The notes beneath the pieces are model-generated. The model was not told the DNA's origin and searched no databases. It was given only the letters and a program-made list of their open reading frames with translations. Both the position numbers and the translations under genes were made by a program. DNA of 64,000 nucleotides from Aquarana catesbeiana (taxonomy: Eukaryota > Chordata > Amphibia > Anura > Ranidae), in NCBI RefSeq assembly GCF_042186555.1, contig NC_133330.1:341693911-341757910 (forward strand), in the 5' to 3' direction. Numbering within the stretch: the first letter of the stretch is position 1; the number at the start of each line of letters is the position of its first letter. Below are positions 11,159 to 26,100 of this stretch, in pieces.

Positions 11159-14100
11159 GTAGGTGGTGATTGGGTGATGCAGAAATATATTGATGTACAT
11201 ACAGGGGGTCATTCCTGCAGACCATCTGTTTTATGGTGGAAACAGGTGTGTGCGCACTTCCACCTTCATGCATAAAAGGTCCACACTGTGCTTAGACTCT
11301 GGGGCTGCTGACACCTCTATAACACATGGATCACAGGAAGGGTGGTCAACAGCACTCAAAATAGCATCCAAAAATTATCTTCCTTTATTGAAAACGTATG
11401 TACAACGCGTTTCAGCCGTCAGGTTGATATGATTCATGATTAGGGCCTGAAGGGCGAAACGCGTTGTTATCCTGAGTGCCGACCATCCTTTCTCATGATC
11501 CATCTGCTATAAGGACTCTGGAAGTCACTTCTGTGCCGTCCCATATAAGCTCTACGTACACTGATACCCCCGACCCCGACCCCACAGAGTTTTTAGAATA
11601 ATAATAATAATAATAATCACAAATCTTTATATACAAATGTTTTCCATGGACCAGAACCAGGGCCGGCCCTACCATGGGACTCGATGGAGTGATGGCTCCA
11701 GGCGGTACTTTCGTGGGGGGGCGGCAAATTGCTGCCCACCTGCCAGCGCCTCTGTGTCCAACTTTCTTCTCTTCCGCCCTGCGCCTGCCGCCCCCCTCCT
11801 TCCCGCATTATCTACTTTGAAGTCATTGGCAGCTATGACCAGTGTCCTAGCAACCAATGACGCTTGCCGATGCTCGTTATACCTCAGCTCCGCCCCCTAA
11901 TTCCGGCTCCCTCAGTCCCTCTCTGCGTGCAGAGCAAAGCAGCGGCCACCCTGATCCCCTCGCCCCTGTCAATGGAGCGCTTCTTGCAGGAGCCCAGCAG
12001 AAGGAGCAGCCAGTGTACAAGGAGCAAGTGCAACCCACAGCTTACAGAACGGGACAGGAGGAGAGAGGTATTTACAGTCCATCACTGAGCACCACTGTCC
12101 CCCTGTCCATCCCTCTGTCCATCCCTCTGTCCATCCTACCGTCCCCCTGTTCATCCCTCTGGCCATCCCACTGTCCCCCTATACATCCCACTGTCCCCCT
12201 GTCCATCCCTCTGTCCATCCCACTGTCCCCTTATACATCTCACTGTCCCCCTGTCCATCCCTCTGTCCCTCCTAATGTCCCCTGTCCATCCCTCTGTCCA
12301 TCCCACTGTCCCCCTGTCCATCCCTCTGTCCATCCTAATGTCCCTCTGTCCATCCCACTGTCCCCTTGTCTATCCCTCTGTCCCTCCTAATGTCCCCCTG
12401 TCCATCCCTCTGTCCATCCTAATGTCCCTCTGTCCATCCCACTGTCCCCCTGTCTATCCCTCTGTCCCTCCTAATGTCCCCCTGCCCATCCCTCTGTCCA
12501 TCCTAATGTCCCTCTGTCCATCCCACAGTCCCTCTGTCCCTCCTAATGTCCCCCTGTCCATCCTACTGTCCCCCTGTCCATCCCACTGACCCTCTGTCCA
12601 TCCCTCTGTCCATCCTACTGTCCCCCTGTCCATCCCACTGTACCCCTGTCCACCCCACTGTCCATCCTAATGTCCCTCTGTCCATCCCAATGTCCATCCT
12701 ACTGTCCCTCTGTCCATCCCTCTGTCCCTCTGTTTATCCCACTGTCCCTCTGCCCATCCTACTGTCCCCCTGTCCATCCCACTGCCCCCCTGTCCATCCC
12801 ACTGCCCCCCTGTCCACCCCACTGTACCCCCGTCCGTCCCACTGTCCCCCTGTCCGTCCCACTGTCCCCCTGTCCGTCCCACTGCCCCCCTGTCCACCCC
12901 ACTATCCCCCTGTCCATCCCACTGTCCCTCTTTCCATCCCACTGTCCCTCTGTCTATCCCACTGTCCCCCTGTCCATCCCACTGTCCCTCTGTCCCTTTT
13001 TCCATCCCACTGTCCCTCTGTCTATCCCACTGTCCATCCCACTGACCCCCTGTCCATCCCACTGTCCCCTTGTCTATCCCTCTGTCCCTCCTAATGTCCC
13101 CCTGTCCATCCCTCTGTCCATCCTAATGTCCCTCTGTCCATCCCACTGTCCCCCTGTCTATCCCTCTGTCCCTCCTAATGTCCCCCTGCCCATCCCTCTG
13201 TCCATCCTAATGTCCCTCTGTCCATCCCACAGTCCCTCTGTCCCTCCTAATGTCCCCCTGTCCATCCTACTGTCCCCCTGTCCATCCCACTGACCCTCTG
13301 TCCATCCCTCTGTCCATCCTACTGTCCCCCTGTCCATCCCACTGTACCCCTGTCCACCCCACTGTCCATCCTAATGTCCCTCTGTCCATCCCAATGTCCA
13401 TCCTACTGTCCCTCTGTCCATCCCTCTGTCCCTCTGTTTATCCCACTGTCCCTCTGCCCATCCTACTGTCCCCCTGTCCATCCCACTGCCCCCCTGTCCA
13501 TCCCACTGCCCCCCTGTCCACCCCACTGTACCCCCGTCCGTCCCACTGTCCCCCTGTCCGTCCCACTGTCCCCCTGTCCGTCCCACTGCCCCCCTGTCCA
13601 CCCCACTATCCCCCTGTCCATCCCACTGTCCCTCTTTCCATCCCACTGTCCCTCTGTCTATCCCACTGTCCCCCTGTCCATCCCACTGTCCCTCTGTCCC
13701 TTTTTCCATCCCACTGTCCCTCTGTCTATCCCACTGTCCATCCCACTGACCCCCTGTCCATCCCACTGTCCCCCTGTCCATCCCACTGTCCCTCTGTCCC
13801 TTTTTCCATCCCACTGTCCCTCTGTCCCTTTTTCCATCCCACTGTCCCTCTGTCTATCCCACTGTCCATCCCACTGTTCTCCTGTCCATCCCACTGTCCC
13901 CCTGTCCATCCCACTGTCCCTTTTTCCATCCCACTGTCCCCCCTGCCCACTGTCCCCCTGTCCGTCCCACTGTCCATCCCACTGTCCCACTGTCCATCCC
14001 ACTGTCCATCCCACTGCCCCTGTGACTACTCTGCGGCCCCCCTAACCACTCTGCAGTGCCCCCCCCCGACAGGTCCTCCTAATACTCCTATATACATGTA

Positions 14101-17100
14101 TAGAGCCATGACAGGTCCACTTTAGTTATCATGATATAAAATAATGTATGTGGGGGCATTTTGGTAGGCGTGACTTTTTTTTGGGGGGGCAGCATCTCAT
14201 TCTTGGTACCAGGCAGCACAATGTCTTGGGCCGGCACTGGCCAGAACACAAAATTAGTAACAGCACAGAAAATACTGACCTGGCCAGATAGGGAGACCTC
14301 TCAGAGAACGTTTCCGCTGCTGCCAGAACGGTCATTGATCCCAATCTGCAAAAAGACTGGAATGATTTATGAAGATGAGCAAACAAAATCAACTTAACCA
14401 ATCAGATCCCAAGTTTCTCCTCTCTCCATGCTGCGAAGAATCATAAAAGCCGGTATGAAAATCAGTGTGACCACAGGCCATTTTATACCACATCCTCCGA
14501 TGCAAGCTTCTCATGAACAGGGAAGCCTCTGCTTTGCCCAGTAAAGGATGACGGCCCTAAAATAATTCAGATCTGCCCATAGAGTAGGAGGTTTTCTTTA
14601 ATTCTGTCCTCCTCAGAAGCCACTCCTATCAGCCCCTGTAAGTGAGCAGAGGAAACCCCTTTAAAGTGGAGCTACACTGCATGTAAGCTCCACAAACCAA
14701 AAACACTAATATTCAAAGCAAACTCCCCGATCTATCCATGTCTCCACCGATCCAGGTCTCCACCCATCAGGTCTCTATCTCCATCCATGTCTCCACCCAT
14801 CCAGGTCTCTATCTCCATCCATGTCTCCATCCATCCATGTCTCCATCCATCCATGTCTTTACCCATCCATGTTGCCACCCATCCATGTCTCCACCCATCC
14901 AAGTCTCTATCTCCATCCATGTCTCCATCTATCCATGTCTCCATCCATCCATGTCTCCATCCATCCATGTTTCCATCCATCCATGTTTCCATCCATCCAT
15001 GTCTCCACCCATCCAAGTCTCTATCTCCATCCATGTCTCCATCTATCCATGTCTCCATCCATCCATGTCTCCATCCATCCATGTCTCCATCCATCCATGT
15101 CTCCACCCATTCATGTCTTTATCCATCCATGTCTCCACCTATTTATGTCTCTGTCTCCATCCATGTCTCTACCCATCCAGGTCTCCATCCATCCATGTCT
15201 CTGTCTCCATCCATGTCTCCTCCCATCCATGTCTTTACCCCATCCATGTCTCCACCCATCCAAGTCTCTGTCTCCATCCATGTCTCCACCCATCCATATC
15301 TCCATCTATCTATGTCTCCATCCATGTCTTTATCCATCCATTTCTCCATCCATTCATGTCTCCACCTATCTATGTCTCCGTCTCCATCCATGTCTCCACC
15401 CATCCATGTCTCCATCTCTATCCATGTCTCCGTCTCCATCCATGTCTCCATCCATCCATGTCTTCATCCATCCATGTCTCCTTCATCCATCCATCTATCC
15501 ATGTCTCCACCCATCCATGTCTCTGTCTCCATCCATCCATGTCTTCATCCATTCATGTCTCCTTCATCCAACCATCTATCCATTCATCTATCCATGTCTC
15601 TATCCATGTCTTTACCCATCCATGTTGCCACCCATCCATGTCTCCACCCATCCAAGTCTCTGCCTCCATCCATGTCTCCATCTATCCATGTCTCCATCCA
15701 TCCTTGTCTTTATCCATCCATGTCTCCATCCATGCATATCTCCACCCATTCATGTCTTTATCCATCCATGTCTCCACCCATCCATGTCTCCATCTCCATC
15801 CATGTCTCCATCCATCCATGTCTCCATCTCCATCCATGTCTCCATCCATTCATGTCTTCATCCATTCATGTCTCCTTCATCCATCCATCTATCCATTCAT
15901 CTATCCATGTCTCCATCCATCCATGTCTTTACCCATCCATGTTGCCACCCATCCATGTCTCCACCCATCCAAGTCTCTGCCTCCATCCATGTCTCCATCT
16001 ATCTATGTCTCCATCCATCCATGTCTTTATCCATCCATGTCTCCATCCATGCATGTCTCCACACATTCATGTCTTTATCCATCCATGTCTCCATCCATCC
16101 ATGTCTCCACTTATCTATGTTTCTTTCTCCATCCATGTCTCCACCCATCCAGGTCTCCATCTATCCATGTCTCTGTCTCCACCCATCCATGTCTCCACCT
16201 ATCCATGTCTCCACCCATCCATGTCTCCAACCATTCATGTCTCCACCCATCCATGTCTTTACCTATCCATGTTGCCACCCATCCATGTCTCCACCCATCC
16301 AAGTCTCTGTCTCCATCCATGTCTCCACCCATCCATGTTGCCACCCATCCATGTCTCCACCTATCTATGTCTCCGTCGCCATCCATGTTTCCACCCATCC
16401 ATGTCTCCATGCATCCATTTCTTCATCCATCCATGTCTCCTTCATCCATCCATCTATCCATGTCTCCATCCATGCATATCTCCACCCATCCATGTCTCCG
16501 TCTCCATTCATCAATGTCTCTTTCATCTATCCATCCATCCATCCATGTCTCCACCCATCCATGTCTCCATTCATCCATCTGTGTCTCCACCCATCCATAT
16601 CTCCATTCATCCATCCATGTCTCCACCCATCCATCCATGTCTCTGTCTCCATCCATGTCTCCACCCATCCATGTCTTCATCCATTCATGTCTCCTTCATC
16701 CATGTCTCCGTCCATCCATCCATGTCTTTATGCTTTATTCTGCTAAAACACCCCCTAGCGTTTCTAGCCGCAGCCATCTTGAGCAAGGGCAGATGATTCA
16801 TGTAGCAATTACTTCCTGTAAACCATCTGCTCTTAGCTCAGGCATGCAGTCTGGAGGATGTGCTTATCTAAGAAAGCCCCTCCTCCCATGAAGATTCCTG
16901 GGGTGTATGCCATTATTTTGGCCTAGGCCAGAAATCCGGAAGACACTGAAAATATGTAAAAAAAAAAAAAAAAGTATAAAATTAGTAAATCTAATCCCCT
17001 TTCCTATCTATTACTAACATTAGCAGCATGAGGATTAATAATGGTCCATGTTGATTGAGAGAGTGAGATTCCACTTTAATACCGAAGTCTCCTTACCTCC

Positions 17101-20100
17101 ATGTGAGAGCTCTGGACCAATCACCAGCCTTGTCAAGTGGGAGAAGGGGGAGTAAGTCACCTGGTACTGTGTATTTTTTCACTTTCTGTAGCTATGCAGA
17201 GAAGCATGCAAAAGGAGGAAAGATGAGAATGTTCTCTTCTGATGGGGAGGACACTGGCACAAGGAGGGGGGGGGGGGGAGAGACTCCTATTCTAAAGTTG
17301 GCCTTAGGCAGGTAGTTTATTATCCATCAGCTAGTGGATGGTGGAATCCTCCCCCCAGGCAATTGTATTCTGATGGGGGGACTCTCAGAATACACTGATT
17401 GGGGTCTGCAGACAAAGGTTTTCCAGCGTGTCCCTTCAAAAGAAGTTGAACAAATGAACAAGTTCTGTCGAGGAGGGACTAGCACACACAGATCGGAAAA
17501 ATGGGACAATTCCTGCTGATCTCGTTCTGTCTATGACCTGTTTTACTTTATGTATCTGACCATTAAAGGGGCTGCAGCCCAACAATGCATTATATAAAGT
17601 GCCCATGGCACAGAAAAGGAATACAAGCAATAGATAAGTCAGAACAACCAATCAGAACCATCATATACTGGCCCTGATTGAAGGTTGACATTAAAGGGTA
17701 AAGGGGCCCTGTCCCTCGTGTGGTGCACTTTATAGAAGTGACTTTTGTGTTTTAGATCAGAGTGTATTGTGGACTCTGGTACATGAGGGAGGAAATCCCG
17801 TCCATCACCGTGGGGGGGGGGTCATCATCATCATCTTTGTCATCATCATTATCTTCATCAGTCTTTCTCCTCTACTGAGATAAACCCGAGCAGACATTGT
17901 GATATTGACAGTCGCTCAGCACCTTCCATAGGCAGACGGTCCTGTCTCCTCAGATGTACTCTGGGCTCCCGCTGGTCCATTATAAGTGGCTCCAATACAG
18001 CAACAAATCTTCATTGTTCTCACATGGAAAACATTTGTTATTTATTAGAATACAACATTTATGTAGCAGAAATTGTATTAATATTCCGATTGTATTAATA
18101 ATGGGAAGACAATTATACAACTGCATCCAATTAATGGTTTTACAGCTTGGTGAATAACAAGTCCCATATATGGAATCCTAGACAATCCCCAAGAGGCGAG
18201 AACTTTCCATTTCTGGGCAGATTTCCTACAGCTTGTATGGAGAGCTCAGGCCATATTTTCCCCACAGATGTGCGATGGAGGCGCTCACAGTGTTCTGAGT
18301 AGTGTAACCCAATGTGAACCAGATGGGGTGATGGGACGGTGTAGAGGCTGCTACACACTGAACATGGTGGGGGTGATGGGACGGTGTAGGTGATGCTACA
18401 CACTGAACATGGTGGGGGTGATGGGACGATGTAGGTGATGCTACACACTGAACATGGTGGGGGTGATGGGACGGTGTAGGTGATGCTACACACTGAACAT
18501 GGTGGGGGTGATGGGACGGTGTAGGTGATGCTACACACTGAACATGGTGGGGGTGATGGGACGGTGTAGGTGATGCTACACACTGAACATGGTGGGGGTG
18601 ATGGGACGGTGTAGGTGATGCTACACACTGAACATGGTGGGGGTGATGGGACGGTGTAGGTGATGCTACACACTGAACTGGCTGGCAGTCCCTGGAGCCT
18701 CCAATTAGCTGTCAGGTTGAAACATGACTGTGCACATTGCATTCTGCAGCAATTAATATTGACAGGACAACAATCAGTCTGTCCCTCGCATGCCAGGGTG
18801 CTAGGTGCTATCCTGGACTCTGAACTCTCTATTTCACATTCAATCACTGTCCAAATCCTGCCGCCTCAAACTCCGCAACATCTCCAAAATACACCCTTCC
18901 TAACCAATCATCTCTCACCTCGACTACTGTAACTCCCTCCTCATTAGCTTTACATGGGCTGCTCCCCCCTCTTCTTCAGTCCATCATGAATGCTGCTGCC
19001 AGACTCATCCACCAACTGTTCAGTATCCCCCCCCCTTACAAATCCCTCCACTGGCCTCCATTCAGTGTCCTTCACCCCTCTCTGCCAATCCCTCCACTGG
19101 CCTCCATTCAGTGTCCACCACCCCTCTCTGCCAATCCCTTCACTGGCCTCCATTCAGTGTCCTCCACCCCTCTCTGCCAATCCCTCCACTGGCCTCCATT
19201 CAGTGTCCTCCACCCCTCTCTGCCAATCCCTCCACTGCTCTCCATTCACTGTCTTTCACCCCTCTCTACCAATCCCTCCACTGGCCTCCATTCAGTGTCC
19301 TTCACCCCTCTCTGCCGATCCCTCCACTGGCCTCCATTCAGTGTACTCCACCCCTCTCTGCCGATCCCTCGACTGGCCTCCATTCAGTGTCCTCCACCAT
19401 TCTATGCTGTTCCCTCAACTGGCCTCCACTCAGTGTCCTCCACCCCTCCTTACCAATCCCTCCACTGGCTTCCATTTAGTGTCCTTCACCCCTCTCTACC
19501 AATTCCTCCACTGGCCTCCACTCAGTGTCCTCCACCCCTCCTTACCAATCCCTCCACTGGCCTCCATTCAGTGTCCTCCACCACTCTCTGCTGGTCCCTC
19601 CAATGGCCTCAATTCAGTGTCCTCCACCCCTCTCTGTCAATCCCTCCACTGGCCTCCATTCAGTGTCCTCCACCCCTCTCTGTCAATCCCTCCACTGGCC
19701 TCCATTCAGTGTCCTCCACCCCTCTCTGTCAATCCCTCCACTGGCTTGTGCTCACCCAACAAATAAAATTCAAAATACTAACAACTCCCATGCTCGCCTC
19801 CAGGAATTCTCCAGAGCCTTTCCCATCCTCTGGAACTCCCTACCCCAATCTGTCTGACTATCTCCTACTCTATCCACTTTTTAGGTGATCCCTAAAAGGC
19901 CTATCCTGCCCCCACCTAACAACTATACTTGTACTTTCTCCTTCAGCTCATCTCCCACAGTTATTACCTTTTGGATCACCTCCACCTCCCTATTAGATTG
20001 TAAGCTCTCAGGTGAAAGGCTCTCCTAACCCTCTTGTATTGTGATTGTACTGTCTGCCTTCACTTTGTAAGCTGTTGGCGCTATATAAATCCTGTATAAT

Positions 20101-23100
20101 AATAATAATACCGATAAAATGGGACTATCCTGCACAAGATATACTGTGTCTTTAAAAAGTATTCATACCCCTTGAAATGATCCACATTTTGTCATGTTAC
20201 AACCAAAAATGTAAATGTATTTTATTGGGATTTTATGTGATAGACCAACACAAAGTGGCTCATAATTGTGAAGGGGAAGACAAAATGATAAATGTTTTTT
20301 AATTTTTTTTACAAATCAATATGTGAAAAGTGTGGGGGGGCATTTGTATTCAGCCCCCTTTACTCCAATACCCCTAACTAAAATCTAGTGGAACCAATTC
20401 CACCTGTGTGTAATGTAATCTCAGTATAAATACAGCTGTTCTGTGAAGTCCTCAGAGGTTTTTTTAGAGATTCTTTGTGAACAAACAGCATCATGAAGAC
20501 CAAGGAACACGCCACATAGGTCAGGGATAAAGTTGTGGAGAAGTTTAAAGCAGGGTTAGGGCTCCTTCACACGGACGTCTCAGTGTACGGAGCCCGCTCT
20601 GCTCAGCGGGGGATCGATCCGTCGATCCCCGCTGAGCAGGCAGATGACAGGTCCGTCGCTGCACCTGTCAGAGCGCTGCTCTCCCCTATGGGGGGATCGG
20701 ATGACGACGGTCCGTAGAGTCCGTCGTCACCCGATCCGATCCGCAGACAGATGGAAAAGTAGGTTTTTCCTCCGTCACACTTTTTCGGTTTCGGAGCAGG
20801 TCGGATGTCAGCGGACATGTCACCACTGACATCCGACACTCCATAGAGGTCTATGGAGCGTCCGTTTAGGTCCTCCTAAAAAACTGACAGGCAGACCTGA
20901 ACGAATCATCCGTGTGAAAGAGGGAGTAGGTTATGAAAAAATATCCCAAGCTTTGAACATCTCACAGATGTGCAAACCTACCAAGACATGGCCGTCCACC
21001 TAAACTGACCGGCCGGGCAAGGAGAGCATTCATCAGAGAAGAGCCAAGAGGTCCATGGTAACTCTGGAGGAGCTGCAGAGATCCACAGCTCAGGTGGGAG
21101 AATCTGTCCACAGGACAACTATTAGTCGTGTTCTCCACAAATCTGCCCTTTATGGAAGAGTGACAAGAAGAAAGACATTGGTGAAAGAAAGTCATAAGAA
21201 GTCCTGTTTGTAGTTTGTGAGAAGTCATGTGGGGGACACAGCAAACATGTGGAAGAATGTGCTCTGGTCAGATGAGACCAAAATTCAACTTTATGGCCTA
21301 AAAGTAAAACGCTATGTGTGGGGGGGAAAACTAACACTGCACATCACCCTGAACACACCATCCCCACCGTGAAACATGGTGGTGGCAGCATCATGTGGTG
21401 GGGATGCTTTTCTTCAGCAGGGACAGGGAAGCTGGTCAGAGTTTATGGGAAGATGGATGGAGACAAATACAGGACAAGCTTAGAAGAAAACCTGTTATGC
21501 CGTGTACACACGGGTGGACTTTTCGACCGGACTGGTCCGACGGAACAAATCCATCAGACAATCCGACTGTGTGTGGGCTTCATCGGACCTTCAGCGGACT
21601 TTTTCTGTCGAAAATCTTTCTGCCGGAACTCCGCCGGACCCAGTTCCTATCGAGAAATCCGCTCGTCTGTATGCTAGTCCGATGGGCGAAAACCGACGCT
21701 AGGGCAGCTATTGGCTACTGGCTATCAACTTCCTTACTTTAGTCCGGTGTACGTCATCACGTACGAATCCGTCGGACTTTGGTGTGATCGTGTGTAGGCA
21801 AGTCCGTTCGTTATAAAGTCCGTCGTAACTCCGTTGAAAGTCCGTCGGAAAGACCGTCGGACCTTTGATGCCGAAAAGTCCCCCCGTGTGTACATGGCAT
21901 TAGAGTCTGCAAAAAACCTTGGAGGGCCATAGTTTGGAGACCCCTGGACTTTGGAGCAAAGCATATTCATGTGTTAGAATGGCCCAGTCACAGTCCAGAC
22001 CTAAATCACATTGAGAATCTGTGGCAAGACTTGAAAATTGCTGTTCACAGACGCTCACCATCCAATCTGACAGAGCTTGAGATATTTTACAAAGAATAAT
22101 GGGCAGAAATGTCCTCTCTAGATGTGCAAAGCTGGTAGAGACATCCCCAAAAAGACTTGCAGCTGTAATTGCAGAGAAAGGGGGTTCTACAAAGTATTGA
22201 CTCCGGGGGGCGCCATACAAATGCCCCCCCCCACACACACACACACACACACACTTTTCACATATTTAATTGAAAAGAATTTGGAAAACCATTTATCATT
22301 TTCCTTCCATTTCACAATTATGAGTTTATTTATTGGGATTGACGTCTTCTCTTTCATGGTCACATTCACAGGGGTCCCTTTCCCGAAGAATTTCCAGCAG
22401 ATGTGTACGAAAATCCTGACCCGACTTTTCCGCGTCTTTGTCCACGTCTACATCCATCACTTCGATGCCATTATCAGCGTGGGAGCCGAGGCGCACGTTA
22501 ACACCTGCTACAAACACTTCTACTATTTTATCACTGAGTTTAGCCTGATCGATCACCGGGAGCTGGAGCCGCTGGTAAGTCATGCCGCCTCAAGGACGAT
22601 TCCACAATGCTGACAGCAGATCTGACGTGGCAGCTCCTCCGATGGAGGACTATCCACATTGCTGGGACCTGGGGTGCATGGTGGACACGTCTACCTCCAG
22701 ATTGGACAATCTCCTTCACATCTCTTATGTATTTATACATGGAGATCACATCCCCCCTTATATATTTATACATAGAGATCATATCCCCCCTTATGTATTT
22801 ATACATGGAGATCATATCCCCCCTTATGTATTTATACATTGAGATCATATCCCCCCTTATGTATTTATACATGGTGATCATATCCCCCCTTATGTATTTA
22901 TACATGGAGATCACATCCCCCCTTATATATTTATACATAGAGATCATATCCCCCCTTATGTATTTATACATGGAGATCATATCCCCCCTTATGTATTTAT
23001 ACATTGAGATCATATCCCCCCTTATGTATTTATACATGGTGATCATATCCCCCCTTATGTATTTATACATGGTGATCATATCCCCCTTATGTATTTATAC

Positions 23101-26100
23101 ATGGAGATCATATCCCCCCTTATCTATTTATACATGGAGATCATATCCCCCCTTATGTATTTATACATTGAGATCATATCCCCCCTTATGTATTTATACA
23201 TGGAGATCATATCCCCCTTATGTATTTATACATGGTGATCATATCCCCCCTTATGTATTTATACATTGAGATCATATCCCCCCTTATCTATTTATACATG
23301 GAGATCATATCCCCCCCCCCCCCCTTTTGTATTTATACATGGAGATCATATCCCCCCTTATCTATTTATACATGGAGATCATATCCCCCCTTATCTATTT
23401 ATACATGGAGATCATATCTCCCCCTTATGTATTTATACATGGAGATCATATCCCCCCCCCCCTTATGTATTTATACATGGAGATCATATCCCCCCTTATC
23501 TATTTATACATGGAGATCATATCCCCCATTATGTATTTATACATGGAGATCATATCCCCCTTATGTATTTATACATGGAGATCATACCCCCCCTTATGTA
23601 TTTATACATGGAGATCATATCCCCCCTTATGTATTTATACATGGAGATCATATCCCCCCTTATATATTTATACATGGAGATCATATCCCCCTTATGTATT
23701 TATGCATGGAGATCATATCCCCCCTTATGTATTTATACATGTAGATCATATCCCTCCTTATCTATTTATACATGGAGATCATATCCCCCCCCCCCCCCTT
23801 TTGTATTTATACATGGAGATCATATCCCCCTTATCTATTTATACATGGAGATCATATCTCCCCCTTATGTATTTATACATGGAGATCATACCCCCCCCTT
23901 ATGTATTTATACATGGAGATCATATCCCCCCTTATGTAGTTATACATGGAGATCATATCCCCCCTTATGTAGTTATACATGGAGATCATATCCCCCCTTA
24001 TGTATTTATACATGGTGATCTTATCCCCCCTTATGTATTTATACATGGAGATCATATCCCCCCTTATGTATTTATACATGGAGATCATATCCCCCTTATG
24101 TATTTATACATGGTGATCTTATCCCCCCTTATGTATTTATACATGGAGATCATATCCCCCCTTATGTATTTATACATGGAGATCATATCCCCTCTTAATC
24201 TCCTCTTCTCAGTAGAGAATGAATTCAGTGACTTGGGTTATGAATGTATTCCCTGGTGATGTGTGGATCTGGGCTGGGGACATGGGTGACATTGTGTGTA
24301 CACAGTGCAGCTCTCTGCAGCCTCTGGATGTTTCCATCTTCTGAGAGATGTCATCATCGCACACACGTCGTCACTCACCTCGCTCTGCTCCGGGCCTCAC
24401 ACAGGTGTGACTGGTGAATGATGAGGGCGGCACGCACACTCATGGGGCCCGCGTGTCAGGACGGGATTACATCATCCTCACTATCAATAACACCATGACT
24501 CAGCCGACTTATCAGATGTCCTGTGTGTCACCGGGAAATCCAACCTGAAAAACCCATCCCCCAACATACACGCCACTCAGGGGCCCCATGGAGAGAACCT
24601 GAATACATACAGGCCACTCAGGGGCCCCATGGAGAGAACCTGAGTACATACAGGCCACTCAGGGGCCCCATGGAGAGAACCTGAGTACATACAGGCCACT
24701 CAGGGGCCCCATGGAGAGAACCTGAGTACATACAGGCCACTCAGGGGCCCCATGGAGAGATCCTGAGTACATACAGGCCACTCAGGGGCCCCATGGAGAG
24801 AACCTGAGTACATACAGGCCACTCAGGGGCCCCATGGAGAGATCCTGAGTACATACAGGCCACTCAGGGGCCCCATGGAGAGAACCTGAGTACATACAGG
24901 CCACTCAGGGGCCCCATGGAGAGATCCTGAGTACATACAGGCCACTCAGGGGCCCCATGGAGAGAACCTGAGTACATACAGGCCACTCAGGGGCCCCATG
25001 GAGAGATCCTGAGTACATACAGGCCACTCAGGGGCCCCATGGAGAGAACCTGAGTACATACAGGCCACGCAGGGGCCCCATAAATCCTGAGTACATACAG
25101 GCCACTCAGGGGCCCCATGGAGAGAACCTGAGTACATACAGGCCACTCAGGGGCCCCATGGAGAGATCCTGAGTACATACAGGCCATTCAGGGGCCCCAT
25201 AAATCCTGAGTACATACAGGCCACTCAGGGGCCCCATGGAGAGATCCTGAGTACATACAGGCCACTCAGGGGCCCCATAAATCCTGAGTACATACAGGCC
25301 ACTCAGGGGCCCCATGGAGAGAACCTGAGTACATACAGGCCACTCAGGGGCCCCATGGAGAGAACCTGAGTACATACAGGCCACTCAGGGGCCCCATGGA
25401 GAGATCCTGAGTACATACAGGCCACTCAGGGGCCCCATGGAGAGATCCTGAGTACATACAGGCCACTCAGGGGCCCCATGGAGAGAACCTGAGTACATAC
25501 AGGCCACTCAGGGGCCCCATAAATCCTGAGTACATACAGGCCACTCAGGGGCCCCATGGAGAGAACCTGAGTACATACAGGCCACTCAGGGGCCCCATGG
25601 AGAGATCCTGAGTACATACAGGCCATTCAGGGGCCCCATAAATCCTGAGTACATACAGGCCACTCAGGGGCCCCATGGAGAGAACCTGAGTACATACAGG
25701 CCACTCAGGGGCCCCATAAATCCTGAGTACATACAGGCCACTCAGGGGCCCCATGGAGAGAACCTGAGTACATACAGGCCACTCAGGGGCCCCATGGAGA
25801 GAACCTGAGTACATACAGGCCACTCAGGGGCCCCATGGAGAGAACCTGAGTACATACAGGCCACTCAGGGGCCCCATGGAGAGAACCTGAGTACATACAG
25901 GCCACTCAGGGGCCCCATGGAGAGAACCTGAGTACATACAGGCCACTCAGGGGCCCCATAAATCCTGAGTACATACAGGCCACTCAGGGGCCCCATGGAG
26001 AGAACCTGAGTATATACAGGCCACTCAGGGGCCCCATGGAGAGAACCTGAGTACATACAGGCCACTCAGGGGCCCCATGGAGAGAACCTGAGTACATACA

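Larger units (their letters stand above)
20142..22322 (+). mobile_element. Tc1-like transposon (family 1), 3' truncated, with nested insertions
   Basis: The 5' repeat is a decayed CTGTGTCTTTAAAAAGTATT. Transposase pieces include KHGGGSIMWWGCFSSAGTGK (about 21375 on) and the tail encoding NLTELEIFYK. It ends at ACAATTATG (22322) without its 3' repeat. Three foreign pieces lie inside: a MITE at 20561-20922, a TTA MITE at 21498-21899 and a hAT end near 21921-21948. The transposase is broken many times. Confidence 0.88.

Noticed and set aside
12275..14125. Proline/serine-rich open frames on both strands
   Set aside because: Stop-free periodicity of the CCCTGTCC minisatellite inside a hAT-type element.
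14738..16891. Open frame of 717 codons, rich in His, Pro, Ser and Cys
   Set aside because: It lies in a CCAT-rich tandem array, and all three + frames are open for hundreds of codons. No start context, domain or splice evidence.
22607..24259. Open frames of 220-310 codons with YLYMEIISPL repeats
   Set aside because: 33-bp intronic minisatellite: the unit is a multiple of three and stop-free, so reading frames persist without selection.
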